From Pelobates cultripes (lineage: Eukaryota; Chordata; Amphibia; Anura; Pelobatidae), in contig OW240912.1 in NCBI GenBank assembly GCA_933207985.1, positions 197,563,933 to 197,627,932 on the forward strand: 64,000 bases of DNA, written 5' to 3'. Made by a program: the position numbers and the translations under genes. The notes below the pieces were generated by a model that had not been told where the DNA came from, did no database searches, and saw nothing but the letters and a program-made list of their open reading frames with translations. Below, one piece after another: positions 22,015-33,309 of this stretch; the first letter of the stretch is position 1; each line of letters starts with the position of its first letter.

Positions 22015-22838
22015 CAAAAGGGGAGCCATGTAACAAAGAGGACAGTTTCACTAACATATGAAGACTGTGGATTAATATTCAGTACGGGACATTACAAGCA
22101 TTCCCCATATGAATGCTTGATACTAACTAACAGGCCACCCTGACTCTAAATTGAGACTCATTTACCTCCCCGCTTTATTGGGATTTTCGTGCAAATAAAT
22201 GCACGAACGCTATATGAATCGTATGCATGGCCTCCATTTCGGGACTTCCACGTGTTTGCGGCCATTTTAACTCCCGAACATTGGTGTTTTGCCGTCGACA
22301 CTCGGATAGGCGAACACCACTGAGACCTCCATACCTCCGGGAAATCGTGCTACAGCTACCGAACGACAGGGCGTTCGGTAGAAAGACTTAACAACTTATG
22401 GGGATTTCAGCGAACACAAGATTACGTACGGATGGCCAACCGTTCGGGGCTTTTTGCGCACTAAGACCGACTGCAGGGCCAGGATTCATGGAACTGTTTT
22501 CGGCTACTTTGCCCGTGCGGTCGGTCAAAACTTTCAAGTCCCATACCTACCGAACGGCTGAACCGAATGAGCTGATTTTCGGATATATTAGTCCCCCAGA
22601 AATAAGCTATCTGGGGACACCGAATTTATGCCTGTACCCCAAGGATTTGGGGTACATCCAAACTTTGGGGAAAAACATGTTCATTTTTAATTATGTTATG
22701 GGGTTATCTAAGGGGAGGAGATGTACAGGATGTATATTGTGTTTATTGGCTGTACTGTTAATTATGTGGGTGTCTCCCTTGCATGGGCAGAATCACATAA
22801 AAGAGAGTGTCTGTCATTAAAGCTTTAGTTCTTCTTGA
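22015..22838 (+). repeat. Polypurine tract and truncated 3' LTR of the Gmr1-like element
   Basis: AAAAGGGGAGCCA (22016-22028) precedes the LTR start TGTAACAAAG at 22029. The LTR has internal hairpins, a CACATAAAAGAG TATA-like site at 22794-22805 and a downstream TTCTTGACCC block that other copies of this LTR type (49415-49435, 56110-56130) continue as CTTGACCCTC. It is cut at about 22838. A 140-codon open frame inside it is chance. Confidence 0.7.
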
Positions 22839-23551
22839 CCCTTCATTATGGGGGCGACCCTAAGGGTTGTCATGGTTTCCTAAACCAAGTGAACATTAAT
22901 TTTGAGCTCCATCCTAGAACCTATCCGATAGACAGGTCGAAAATTGGTTATACTATAACGCTCTTAGTGGATAGGGCTTTAGTTTGGGCTAACCCATTAT
23001 GGGAGAACGACAATCCCATAGTGTTCAACTATGCGGAGTTTGTCGCTGCCTTCAGGAGAACTTTTGATCCCCCAGGGAGACGAACTAATGCTGCTAAAAC
23101 TCTTTTACGTATGAGACAGGGTTCTCGTTCCTTGGTCGATTATGCCTTAGATTTTCATACACATGCTGCCAAAGTGAGATGGAATGAGCAGGTGTTTGTG
23201 GATGTGTTCTTGAATGGGCTCTCTGATAAACTATTGGATGAGGTAGCTACCAGAGATCTACCTAACGTATTAGAGGAGTTAATCACCTATTTGGCTCATA
23301 TTGATGAACGTCTCAGACATAGACAAAACACCAGGGAGAGACCTAGGTGTGTGCCGGAGTGTTTAGCTTTAACCTTCCCTGCTTCGGAGACAACCGCTGT
23401 CACCCTCCTTGAACCAATGAAGTTGGGAGCGACGCGGTTGTCCGAAGCCGAGAAACAATACAGATGAAGGGAGGGACTTTGTCTGTATTGTGGGAAGAAG
23501 GGGCATTCTCTCCTAGCTTGCCCTAGCAGGCCGGAAAACTCCAGCACCTAA
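22839..23551 (+). pseudogene. gag: Gypsy B Gag (retrotransposon capsid and zinc knuckle)
   Basis: Capsid core with 'FRRTFDPPGR..NAAKTLLRMRQGSRSLVDYALDF' and 'FLNGLSD' blocks that match element C residue for residue over long stretches. A TGA at 23465 interrupts the frame just before the zinc knuckle (CLYCGKKGHSLLAC, CX2CX4HX4C). The capsid start is missing. Confidence 0.85.
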
Positions 23552-23569
23552 GCCCTCCAGGATGTCAGG

Positions 23570-25686
23570 CCTTGGGTGTAATGTGTATGTCCTCCTTCAA
23601 TGACAAAAAAGATCTTAGGCTTCTTCTACCAGTTGTTACAGAGTGGGGGAGAAAGAAAGTACAGACCATTGCGTTGATAGATTCTGTGGCTTCTGAGAAT
23701 TTTGTCGATCTCAACTTCGGTTAGAAACATACTCTCCCCTTTCAAAATAGATTAACACCCTTGGCCGTTGAGGCCATAGATGGTAGACCACTGTCAATTC
23801 CTTTTATTACTCAAGAGACGAACCCCATAGTCTTGACTAAGAAACCTTAAATCAGGAAATTATAACCCTATAGCAGATAACTTCTCCCACCTTTCCAGTC
23901 ATTCTTGGGTTTCCCTGGCTCTCTAAGCACAATCCTTTAATAGACTGGGAGAAAAAAGAGATTATAAAATGGGGCGAGTCATGTTTTACAGGGTGTATCA
24001 CTCAAGTGAAGCCTGTCGTCCTGCTTAATATCCCCACAATGAAACCCTTAACCACCCAAATACCAAAGCAATATATGGATCTCAAGGCAGTCTTTGAACA
24101 AAGGGAGGCGGAAAAATTACCACCCCATTGTTCATATGACTGTGCTATCGACTTACTACCTGGTACTATGCCTCCTAAGGGTACCGTGTATCCCCTTACA
24201 GTTAACGAAAATAAAGTACTAGAGGAGTACATCACAGAGAATTTAAGAAAAGGCTTTATCACTAAATCTTCCTCCCCAGCTGGTGCCGGTTTCTTTTTCG
24301 TTTCAAAGAAGGAGGGGGATTTAAGACCTTGTATTGATTATCAAGTGTTGAACAAGATAACCATACGTAATGCCTACCCCATACCTCTAATAACTGAACT
24401 CTTAGACAGGTTAAAGGGGGCTACTGTATTTACCAAGTTGGATTTAAGGGGGGCATACAATTTAGCTAGAATCAATAAAGGAGATGAATGGAAGACTGCT
24501 TTCAACACTCATTATGGTCACTACGAGTATAGAGTAATGCCCTTTGGCTTATGTAACGCCTCTGCAGTACTCCAAGATTTTATTAACGATGTTCTTAGAG
24601 ATTATCTACAAATGTTCGTAATTGTTTATTTAGATGACATATTGATCTATTCTAAGAACATTAAGGAACATCATAACCACGTTAGATTAGTCCTTTTAAA
24701 TTGTTAGAGAATGGTCTTTACTGTAAATTAGAAAAGTGTCTTTTTGATAAAGAGGAAGTACACTTCCTGGGCTATATTATATCGGTTTCCAGTTTTCAAA
24801 TGGAACCTAAGAAACTTGAGGCAATCCTACATTGGCCCTTACCTGTTGGACTTAAAGCCATCCAACGTTTTCTAGGTTTCGACAATTATTACAGGAAATT
24901 TATAAGGGGGTTTTCCTCTATTATCGCTCCTATTACCTCTATGACTAAAAAAGGAAGGAATCATACGGAATGGAGTCTGGAAGCTAAGGATGCTTTTGAG
25001 AAGTTAAAAAATACTTTTTCATCTGCACCTGTATTAAGACATCCTGATCCTTCACACCCTTTCCTGTTAGAGGTGGACGCATCGGAGACTGGTATAAGAG
25101 CTGTATTTTCACAGAGATCCTCGGATGATCAACCTCTACATCCTTGTGGGGTTTTCTTTTGAAAAAACTGACAGAGACCGAAAAGAGATATGAAATAGGG
25201 GATAGAGAACTTTTAGCCATTATCTCAGTCCTCAAGGAGTGGCGTCATGTATTAGAGGGGTCACCTGTAACAGTTACCATACTTACCGACCATAAAAACC
25301 TTTCCTATTTCGGAGAGTCTAAAAGAATGACAGACAGCCAGGTTCGTTGGTCCTTGTTTTTAACACGCTTTAATTACATTGTGACATATAGACCTGGATC
25401 AAAAAATACAAAAGCTGACGCCTTATCCCGACAATATGAACATCTATCTCCTCCTGAAACCCAATTGTCCTCCATAATACCAGACGATCACATAATAGCC
25501 ACTGTCCATGCTAAGATATCTTCTGGTTTATTGGAGGAATTATCACAACTCCAGGATCATACCTCTTTTACTATCCATCGGGGGAAGTTATACGTGCCTT
25601 TAGCTTATAGAAGAAAAGTCTTGTCCTTGATGTACGGTCATCCGGGCATCCATAAAACTGAATCCCTAATTGAAAAACAATTCTGA
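23570..25686 (+). pseudogene. pol: Gypsy B protease, reverse transcriptase and RNase H
   Basis: Protease region 23570-23990 has 'ALIDSVASENF' where element C has the active-site DSG: the Gly is Val, and several stops follow. Reverse transcriptase at 24006-24707 is well preserved ('KLDLRGAYN', 'MPFGLCNAS', 'VIVYLDDILIYS'). A frameshift near 24703 leads into the thumb and RNase H start (24701-25162; 'LLEVDASETG'), and another near 25160 into the rest of RNase H (25144-25686: 'YEIGDRELLAII', 'ILTDHKNL', 'YRPGSKNTKADALSRQ') and the integrase linker. RNA-dependent DNA polymerase and RNase H are recognisable but unable to be made as one protein. Confidence 0.88.
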
Positions 25687-26840
25687 TGGCCTTCATACAA
25701 AAAAGATGTTCGGGAATATGTTCTTGCCTGAAACATCTGTTCATCTACTAAAGTACCCAAGGGTCGTCCATTTGGCCTCCATTGCCTATTCCTAATAAAC
25801 CCTGGTTGAGTATCGCCATGGATTTTATAGTAGACCTACCCCCTTCCAAAAATCATAGTGTGATATTGACTATCATTGACAGATTCTCAAACAAGACATC
25901 TTGTTCCATTACTCAAATTGCCATCCTTCTCAGAACTGGCCACTTTGTTTATAAAAGAAGTGGTTCGATTACACGGTATACCTGAAGATATAGTTTCCGA
26001 CAGAGGTTGACAATTTATTTCTCGGTTCTGGAGGGCATTTTGTAACCAGTTGGGTATTAATCTTAATCTTTCTTCTTCATACCATCCTCAATCTAACAGT
26101 GTTACAGAAAGGATGAAACAATCACTTGAACAATACATATGCTGCTTTACTTCTGATCATCAAGATGATTGGGTGGAATTACTTCCTTGGGCTGAATTTG
26201 CCCACAATAATTTGGTTCACGAATCTACACAACACAGTCCCTTTTTTATCAATTATCTTCTGAGTTCCTTTTCATCTACTGGAGTGCCAAGTTTTGACAG
26301 CACTGTAAATAGTATGAAAGAGACTTGGTTATGGGTTAAACATATATTGGTTCAAAAGGCTGAAACACAGAAGTATAATACAGATAGACATCGAAGGGCT
26401 GCACCTACTTTTGTGGCAGGTGACAAGGTTTGGTTGAGCACGCGCAATATAAAGTTAAGATTCCCCTCGATGAAGTTTGCTCCACGTTTTATTGGTCCCT
26501 TCAAAATACTCAATCGCATTAATCCAGTCTGCTACTGTTTGCTCTAGCCGGCCTCTATGAAAATTCTTAATTCCTTTCATGTTTCACTCCTTAAGCCCTT
26601 AATATCTAATCGTTATACCCTCGAGACCTCCTGCGACACTTGTGGAGGGTCAAAACGAATTTGAAGTGAAATCTATTTTGGACTCCCATATTTCCAGGGG
26701 AAAACTCCAATATCTTTTGGACTGGAAAGGGTATGGCCCCAAGGAGGCTCATGGGTTGATGCCTCTGATGTCCATGCTCCTCGTCAGGTTTGTTTATTTC
26801 AGAGACGTCGTTCTGCAGGCCGGGTCCTCCCCGCCCTGTG
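25687..26840 (+). pseudogene. pol: Gypsy B integrase and C-terminal chromodomain
   Basis: Zinc-binding start ('GHPGIHKTESLI' at 25637-25672) runs into a TGA at 25684; the core shows '[10 protein letters not shown]' (first Asp, 25811-25840), 'VSDRG' followed by a stop (second Asp, about 25996) and 'TERMKQSLEQY' (Glu). The C-terminal part has 'FAPRFIGPFKILNRINPV' and, after frameshifts, a chromodomain at 26645-26760 ('EFEVKSILDSHISRGKLQYLLDWKGYGP'-type pattern), which in chromoviruses directs integration toward modified chromatin. Confidence 0.82.
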
Positions 26841-26861
26841 GCGGTTCTCAAGGGGGGGTAC

Positions 26862-26954
26862 TGTAACGATACCTTACCTTTTACCCCCGGACCTGCACAG
26901 TGCGGCATCCTCTCTTCTTGCTTCCGGGATGCGGCACAGTCTGTCAGACGCCGG
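26862..26954 (+). repeat. Truncated 3' LTR of gypsy B
   Basis: TGTAACGATACCTTACCTTTT... matches the first 93 bp of the solo LTR at 27945 with few changes; it stops where CTCAGGGGTGCAGTGTGTG minisatellite sequence begins. Confidence 0.8.
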
Positions 26955-27215
26955 ACGCTCAGGGGTGCAGTGTGTGTGTGAGTGAGTAAGGGTGCTGTGA
27001 GTGTCAACGTGTAGTGTGTGTGTGAGTGATTGTATTCCCCCTCCCTTCTTACCTTTAGCCTGGGAGGTGGTATCGTGCTGCTGCCATCCCTGGTGGTCAT
27101 AGTGGTGAGTGAACTCTAGCCTGAGGAACCCAGTGGAGCTGCAAGTTAGAGCTCCTCTGAGTTCCTCTCCTGTCTCCTTCAATCTCACCCGATGGCCAGT
27201 CTGGGCCTGGTGTGT
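26955..27215. repeat. Second copy of GT-rich minisatellite plus unique module
   Basis: Short GT-rich part (26955-27029) with the unit GGGTGCTGTGAGTGTCAACGTGTAGTGTG, then the module already described at 18541-18722 (CCATCCCTGGTGGTCATAGTGG, GAGGAACCCAGTGGAGCTGC). It appears to replace the rest of the gypsy B LTR. Confidence 0.7.
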
Positions 27216-27944
27216 TTACCTTTTATGTTTTTGTCTCCTTTTCTTTTAAAGTTCAATTAACAGAGTGTGACATAAGAACTTCTAAAGTAAATGCACTGTG
27301 CTGCATGATCATTTGACAATTAAAAATTTGAGTCACAGTCAAGGCAGGTGTAGCCTGTGGAGTTTTGTCCATGGGGGACACATAGGGCAGTTCACGACAA
27401 GATAACTGTTGTCATAACAATAGAAAAAAATATATTGCTAGTGAATCACTGACATTTTTTCCCTTTCAAAAAGGGTTAATTTTAACATTTAAATTATTAT
27501 TGGAAACATACAACATGTAGCACAGCATTTCACCTTGCCTTCTTCCGCAACATCACAAACTGACTCACTAATAATGAATAATGGTAGTCCGGATATGCTG
27601 TTGAGGGCAACTGTGAATGTGTAGAATTTAGGTCATATTTTAAAACTGTCCAACCAGAGAGCACTTCAGACATGCTCAGTGTGCCCCTTGAGGTATTTTG
27701 TGTACATGCCTGTTTTTCCATTTTTTTTATCCAAGATATCAGCATTATAACAACAGACTTAAGGCTACTCAATTTTTCCTTGTCTCCAATTGTCATTTTA
27801 ATTATAAATCTATGTATTTTGATTTGCTAAAATTACCAAATCGTAAATCAAATGAATCAGTTTTCTCTCCTGTTTCACTGTGACATTTATCTAAAATTCA
27901 TGGCTTCCGGCAACTTTAAAATGCATAACCAGCAAATACCAAGC
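27216..27944. other. AT-rich spacer
   Basis: No gene, RNA or transposon recognised. Confidence 0.4.
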
Positions 27945-28440
27945 TGTAACGATACCTTATCTTTTCCCCCTGGACCTGCGCAGCACGGCGTCCTCTCTTC
28001 TTGCTTCCGGGAGGCAGCACAGTCTGTCGGACACCGGCCACGCCTCTTCTAATGACTTGGCGCATGCGCACCGACGTCAGCATAATTATCCAGCGTAATT
28101 CAAACGTGGCACCGCTCCCAGACCATTTGGGGGCGTGGATTTAAAGCGAAAGGCTATAAAAGGGCGCCTTTTTCATTTGTTCAGCGCCCTATTGTGGTTC
28201 TTGATAGTTCCCTTTGAGATCCTTTGTTGTATTTACTGGTATTTAACTCTTGGCTTTTCCTCCTGACTATTCTACTCTCTGGTTTCCTGATTTTGGCTTG
28301 GTTATTCTCGTGTGTCTGCTTTCTGTACTCTCCTGACTCTTGGCTATTCCTTTGACTACTCCTTGGCGTCTGAGCCCGGCCATTCTAAGGTCCGGTATTC
28401 GTCACTTTCTAGATTACACTCGTGCGTGTAGGGGTAGTAT
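27945..28440 (+). mobile_element. Solo LTR of the gypsy B/C family
   Basis: Begins TGTAACGATACCTTATC, like the gypsy B 3' LTR. U3 has GGGGGCGTGG and a GACGTCAG CRE-like site; a TATA box GGCTATAAAAGGGC lies at 28151-28164; the downstream part has the CCATTCTAAGGTCCGGTAT block also found near the end of element C's LTR. The right end is uncertain: I find no clear CA end before a GTA/ATT-rich simple repeat at 28430-28500 and the N run. Confidence 0.7.
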
Positions 28441-28500
28441 TATTAATATAGTATAGTAGTAGTAGTAGTATTAATATAGTATAATAGTAGTATTATGCTA
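28430..28500. repeat. AGT/ATT simple repeat
   Basis: TAGTAGTAGTAGTATTAATATAGTATA repeated irregularly just left of the gap. Confidence 0.7.
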
Positions 28501-28571
28501 TTTGTTCTCAGCTATTCTACTTCATAAACAATATAGATCAACATAGTTAGCCTGAATGTGTTTAGCTACTG

Positions 28572-28904
28572 NNNNNNNNNNNNNNNNNNNNNNNNNNNNN
28601 NNNNNNNNNNNNNNNNNNNNNNNNNNNNNNNNNNNNNNNNNNNNNNNNNNNNNNNNNNNNNNNNNNNNNNNNNNNNNNNNNNNNNNNNNNNNNNNNNNNN
28701 NNNNNNNNNNNNNNNNNNNNNNNNNNNNNNNNNNNNNNNNNNNNNNNNNNNNNNNNNNNNNNNNNNNNNNNNNNNNNNNNNNNNNNNNNNNNNNNNNNNN
28801 NNNNNNNNNNNNNNNNNNNNNNNNNNNNNNNNNNNNNNNNNNNNNNNNNNNNNNNNNNNNNNNNNNNNNNNNNNNNNNNNNNNNNNNNNNNNNNNNNNNN
28901 NNNN
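28572..28904. other. Assembly gap (333 N)
   Basis: Run of N. An estimated-size gap rather than the 100-N placeholder used elsewhere in this window. Confidence 1.
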
Positions 28905-29189
28905 TTTCTGAAATGTCTAAATTAACTTGTATTTCTCACTATGCATTGAAAAAATAAATAATGTTAAAAAAAATAAAAAATAAAAGAGGGCCCCCCGGTA
29001 AAATTAATTCAAAGGAGAAGGGTGAGGTGGGTGGAATGAACTCAACGGTACGGGAAAGGTAAGATGGGGGTGTGGGTTTTTATAGGAACACCAACTCCTC
29101 CCACAAATACAGGTCTTTAGCCTTTAAACTTGTGGTCGGTAACATAAAAGCCGTGTAAAAACATTATTGATGGAACAGGTCGTGTGTTA
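28905..29189. other. Spacer
   Basis: A-rich stretch at 28952-28988, then ordinary sequence; nothing recognised. Confidence 0.4.
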
Positions 29190-29361
29190 CATCCCACTTC
29201 CTATAGAATGTAAGATCGTTTGAGCAGGGTCCTCTCCAACCTATCGTTCCTGTAAGTTTTTTGCAATTGTCCTATTTATAGTTAAATCCCCCTCTCATAA
29301 CATTGTAAAGCGCTACGGAATCTGTTGGCGCTATATAAATGGCAATAATAATAATAATAGA
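29190..29361 (+). mobile_element. L2 LINE 3' tail (short 5'-truncated copy)
   Basis: ACTTCCTATAGAATGTAAG, GAGCAGGGTCCTCT, TTGTAAAGCGCTACGGAATC, GGCGCTATATAAAT and an AATAAT run. Nearly the same segment length and ends as the copies at 3348-3537 and 50409-50588. Confidence 0.85.
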
Positions 29362-29393
29362 GGTGTGCCGAAACCGACATAAGGGTATGCATG

Positions 29394-29927
29394 TGTCAGG
29401 ATACTGACAGGGATCCAATACGCAGAGTGTGGACAGAAGGAGGTACGTATACCGGACCTTAGAATGGCCGGACTAACGTATGGACAAAACAAGAATAGTC
29501 AAAAGGTAAGCCGAGGTCGAGGGAGCCGGAGGACAGGTAAGCGAGATACAAGCCGAGTCAAAGGAGAGGAGAGGACAACAGGACAAAAGACAAGCAAGGT
29601 CAAAACCGAAAACACTAAGAGAGAGAACGCGCTGAGTGACTAGCAAGCTAGAACCACGACAGGGCAATGAGCAGTAGTAAAGGTTTCCTTTAAATACCCT
29701 GTCACCTTAATTGAGACCACGCCCCCAAAAGGTCCGGAATAGCGGTTCCCGGCACTTCACGTAATGCTGACGTCATGACGTCGACGCTAGGCGTCGCGTC
29801 ATAAAAGGGGGAGGAGCTAGCGCGGCCGGCGCGAAAACGGCCGGAATTTGCCGAAATGCTAGGGGCAAGGAGCCCCTAAACAGAGAGGATGTCTTCCCTG
29901 GAGTCAGCACCAACAGGTACCCTGACA
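29394..29927 (-). repeat. 3' LTR of gypsy C
   Basis: TGTCAGGGTACC... to ...GTATCCTGACA on the minus strand. U3 contains the CRE palindrome TGACGTCA (29768-29775) and GGGGGCGTGG; a TATA-like GGTATTTAAAGG lies at about 29687-29698; R begins near 29665. The ends TGTCAG/CTGACA form the short inverted repeat typical of LTRs. Confidence 0.95.
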
Positions 29928-32900
29928 GTACCCCCCCTTCTAGAAACGCCCACCGGGCGGATGGGACCGGGCTTAGAAGGAAAACGAACGTGGAAGGCCC
30001 GAAGAAGGCGAGGAGCATGCACGTCTACACAAGGAACCCAAGACCTCTCTTCTGGACCATAACCTTTCCAGTCTATGAGGTATTGCAACTTCCCCCTAGA
30101 AATACGAGAATCAAGGATGGACCTAATGATATATTCTTCCTGACCATCCACACGGACCGAGGGTGGAGGAGCAGAGCGGGAGGAAAATTTGTTACAAACA
30201 AGAGGTTTCAATAAAGACACATGAAAAGAGTTAGGGATGCGTAGAGTAGGGGGCAGGTCCAGCAAATAAGAAACCGGGTTGATCCTCCTCAGCACCCTGT
30301 AAGGGCCTATGTAACGAGGAGCAAACTTCAAAGAGGGGACTTTCAGGCGAATGTGTCTGGTACTCAACCAGACCCTATCACCCGGAGAAAAAATAGGAGC
30401 AGGCCGCCTACGCCTATCAGCATGTGACTTAAACACCGCGGAACTACGTGCAAGAATTTGTCGAGTCTGATCCCACAACTTTCTCAGGTTGGCTATATGA
30501 ATATCAACCGACGGTATACCCTGGGAAGGAGACACCGACGGAAGAACAGTAGGGTTAAAGCCATAGTTCAAGAAAAAGGGGCTATTACGAGTGGAACCAC
30601 AAACAAGGTTGTTGTGAGCAAACTCCGCCCAAGGAATCAGACCGACCCAGTCGTCCTGGTGTTCAGAAACAAAACAACGTAGATATTGCTCAATTTTTTG
30701 GTTAGTGCGTTCGGCTGCTCCGTTAGATTGAGGATGATAGGCCGAAGAAAAATTCAGTTTGATGCCCAACTGGGAACAGAAGGATCTCCAAAAACGGGAA
30801 ATAAACTGGGAACCCCTGTCCGACACAATCTCATTGGGAATACCATGCAAACGGAAAATTTCTCTAGCAAATATCACGGCCAGTTCAGGAGAGGACGGAA
30901 GTTTAGGCAAGGGAATGAAATGAGCCATTTTAGTAAACCTGTCAAGGACCGTGAGGATAACCGTGTGCCTACTGGAAACCGGCAGATCAACAATAAAATC
31001 CATAGCCAAACAAGCCCAAGGTTTGTTGGGAACGACTAAGGGCTGCAATAAACCACAAGGGAGATCCCGTGGTAGTTTATTCCTGACACAAACATCGCAA
31101 GCCTTGACAAAGTCTTCCACATCCCTACGTAAACTAGGCCACCAGAAGTCTTTGGAGATCAGGCAGTAAGTTTTGTGTATGCCGGGGTGACCAGCGAACT
31201 TGCTATCGTGAAAACAGCGAATAATGTCCACTTGGAATTTGGGAGACACGAACAAGCGGCCCACAGGAGTACGCTCGGGAGCAAGAGATTGTTCGTTCAT
31301 TATATCTAAGAGCAATGGAGAGTGTATTTTGACATTGGTGTTGGCGATAATATTGACTTCAGGAATAATAGGGAACAAAGTGTCTTCTGTAGAGGCGATA
31401 GGTTCGTGCTGACGAGACAATGCGTCTGCCTTAGTGTTCTTAGAACCAGGCCTGTAAGTAAGTATTTAATTAAAGTGTGTAAGGAACATAGACCAATGTG
31501 CTTGCCTGGCAGATAATCTTTTGGCCTCCCCCATATAAGATACATTTTTGTGATCAGTCAAGATAGTAACTGGGAGAACAGTGCCCTCTAACAGATGTCT
31601 CCATTCCTTTAATGCCAGAATGATAGCTAAGAGTTCTCTATCACCAATGTCATATCTCCTTTCAGTGTGTGATAGTTTCTTGGGAAAAAAACCGCAAGGG
31701 TGCAGCGGCTTATCTAAACTTTGTCTTTGGGACAACACTGCACCTATCCCTGTTTCAGACGCATCAACTTCAAGTAAAAAGGGTAGAGAGGTATCAGGAT
31801 GAACTAATACAGGTGCTGAGGCAAAAGACTGTTTGAGCGTTTCGAAAGCAGATAAAGCCTCAGTAGACCAGGTTTTGGTATCGGCTCCTTGTTTGGTCAT
31901 ATTAGTGATAGGAGCGATAACAGAGGAGTACCCTTTAATAAAACGTCTGTAATAATTAGAAAATCCAAGAAATCTTTGTATGGCTTTGAGTCCCTTAGGT
32001 AAAGGCCAATCTAAAATCGATTTTAGTTTGGTCGGGTCCATCATAAACCCGTCTTTGGAAATTACGTAACCTAAGAAAGTTACCTGAGACTGATCAAAGC
32101 TACATTTTTCCAATTTACAATACAATCCATGTTGTAAAAGTTTCTGCAATACCTTTCTGACTTGTCTATGATGTGAGTTAATGTCTCTAGAATGTATTAG
32201 TATATCATCCAAATATACAATCACACATTCATGTTGGAATTCTCTAAGAACTTCATTGATCAAGTCTTGGAAGACGGCCGGGGCATTACAAAGCCCAAAC
32301 GGCATTACGGTATACTCATAATGCCCGTAACGGGTATTAAATGCTGTCATCCATTCATCTCCTTGTTTAATTCGCACCAAGTTATATGCTCCTCTCAAGT
32401 CAAGTTTGGTAAAAATACTCGAGCCCTTTAGTCTGTCAAAGAGTTCAGTAATCAAAGGAATAGGGTAAGCATTCCTGATAGTAATTTTGTTCAATCCCCG
32501 ATAGTCTATACAAGGACGTAAGGTACCGTCTTTCTTTTCTACAAAAAAGAAACCCGCCCCCGCCGGAGAAGAAGACTTTCTAATAAATCCTTTGTCTAAA
32601 TTCTCCTTGATGTATTCCTCTAAAACTAAATTTTCCTTGGTGGATAAAGGGTATACCGTACCCCTAGGAGGCATAGTACCAGGGAAAAGTTTAATAGAAC
32701 AGTCATAAGACCGGTGGGGAGGTAAAGTATCCGCCTTACCCTTGTCAAATACAGATTTGAGGTCTAGATATTGTAATGGTATCTGAACGTCTGTGGATTG
32801 GGAAGAGTTAGTATAAGAGTTTACGGGGCAAACAGAAGTAACTCTCTGCAGACATTCTTTCCTACAACCAATACCCCAAGAAACGATTTCTCCACCCTCC

Positions 32901-33309
32901 CAGTCAATCTGAGGGTTATGTCTCTTGAGCCAAGAATATCCTAGCACCACTGGGACTGCCGGGGAGGAAATTAACAGAAGGGAAATCAACTCCTCGTGGA
33001 AGATACCAACAGTAAGCTTAACGGGTTTGGTCTCATGGAATATTACTGGTTCCGATAAAGGTCTACCATCTATGGCCTCAACGGCCAAGGGTGTATCTCT
33101 CAGTTGGAATGGGATACAATGCTTATTAGCGAAGGTTTGGTCTATAAAGCTTTCTGCTGCTCCAGAATCTAACAATGCCATCGTAGAAATAAACCCATTT
33201 TCCCAAGCTAGAGAGACAGGAATCAGAAGCCTATGGTCTTTTTTATTATGTATAGAGGACAGTAACGAAACACCCAAGGCCCGTCCTCTAAGGGAACTTA
33301 GGTGCGAGC
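29876..33309 (-). pseudogene. pol: Gypsy C Pol: protease, RT, RNase H, integrase, chromodomain (one premature stop)
   Basis: One reading frame in -1 phase to gag, broken only by TAA at 31466-31468. Counting residues from 33277: protease active site DSGA at 37-40; reverse transcriptase with LDLRGAY (292-298), MPFGLCNAP (325-333) and YLDD (355-358); RNase H with DAS at 505, Glu at 548 and TDH at 574. The stop falls just before 'YRPGSKNTKADALSRQ'. Counting after the stop from 31420: integrase zinc finger H78, H82, C108, C111; DDE core D141, D201, E237 with exactly 35 residues between the last two; GPY-like 'FAPRYIGPYRV'; and a chromodomain with 'LDSRISRGKLQYLIDWKGYGPE'. The C-terminus reads 52 bp into the 3' LTR. 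The decayed relative B has a sense codon where C has the stop. Confidence 0.93.
29928..29941 (-). promoter_or_regulatory. Polypurine tract of gypsy C
   Basis: Minus strand AGAAGGGGGGGTAC directly before the 3' LTR; it would prime plus-strand DNA synthesis. Gypsy B has AAGGGGGGGTAC at the same place. Confidence 0.85.

Larger units (their letters stand above)
18723..22838 (+). mobile_element. Gmr1-like Ty3/gypsy retrotransposon, broken, 5'-truncated
   Basis: Gag, protease, integrase C-terminal part, then reverse transcriptase and RNase H fragments follow each other on the plus strand, and a 3' LTR starts at 22029 after a polypurine tract (AAAAGGGGAGCCA). Integrase lies before reverse transcriptase, the order known from the Gmr1 group and unlike other gypsy elements. 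Large internal deletions remove the integrase core and much of the reverse transcriptase; a foreign LTR sits at 20992-21540. The 5' LTR is absent (junction with the minisatellite module at about 18722) and the 3' LTR is cut at about 22838 where gypsy B starts. Confidence 0.85.
22839..26954 (+). mobile_element. Chromodomain Ty3/gypsy retrotransposon B, decayed
   Basis: Same family as the intact element C at 29394-34758, by shared Gag, RT, integrase and chromodomain blocks. It starts within gag (the 5' LTR and gag start are cut off by the Gmr1-like LTR) and ends in 93 bp of 3' LTR (26862-26954, TGTAACGATACC) after the polypurine tract AAGGGGGGGTAC, where GT-rich minisatellite begins. Many stops and frameshifts. 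Confidence 0.88.

Noticed and set aside
22398..22820. 140-codon open frame
   Set aside because: Lies wholly inside the Gmr1-like 3' LTR and has no retroelement or host motif.
28556..28957. Open frame made almost wholly of unknown residues
   Set aside because: It is the N run.
29190..29361. Independent SINE family instead of an L2 tail
   Set aside because: The short copies share all sequence with the L2 3' end and show no tRNA-, 7SL- or 5S-like promoter, so 5'-truncated L2 is simpler.
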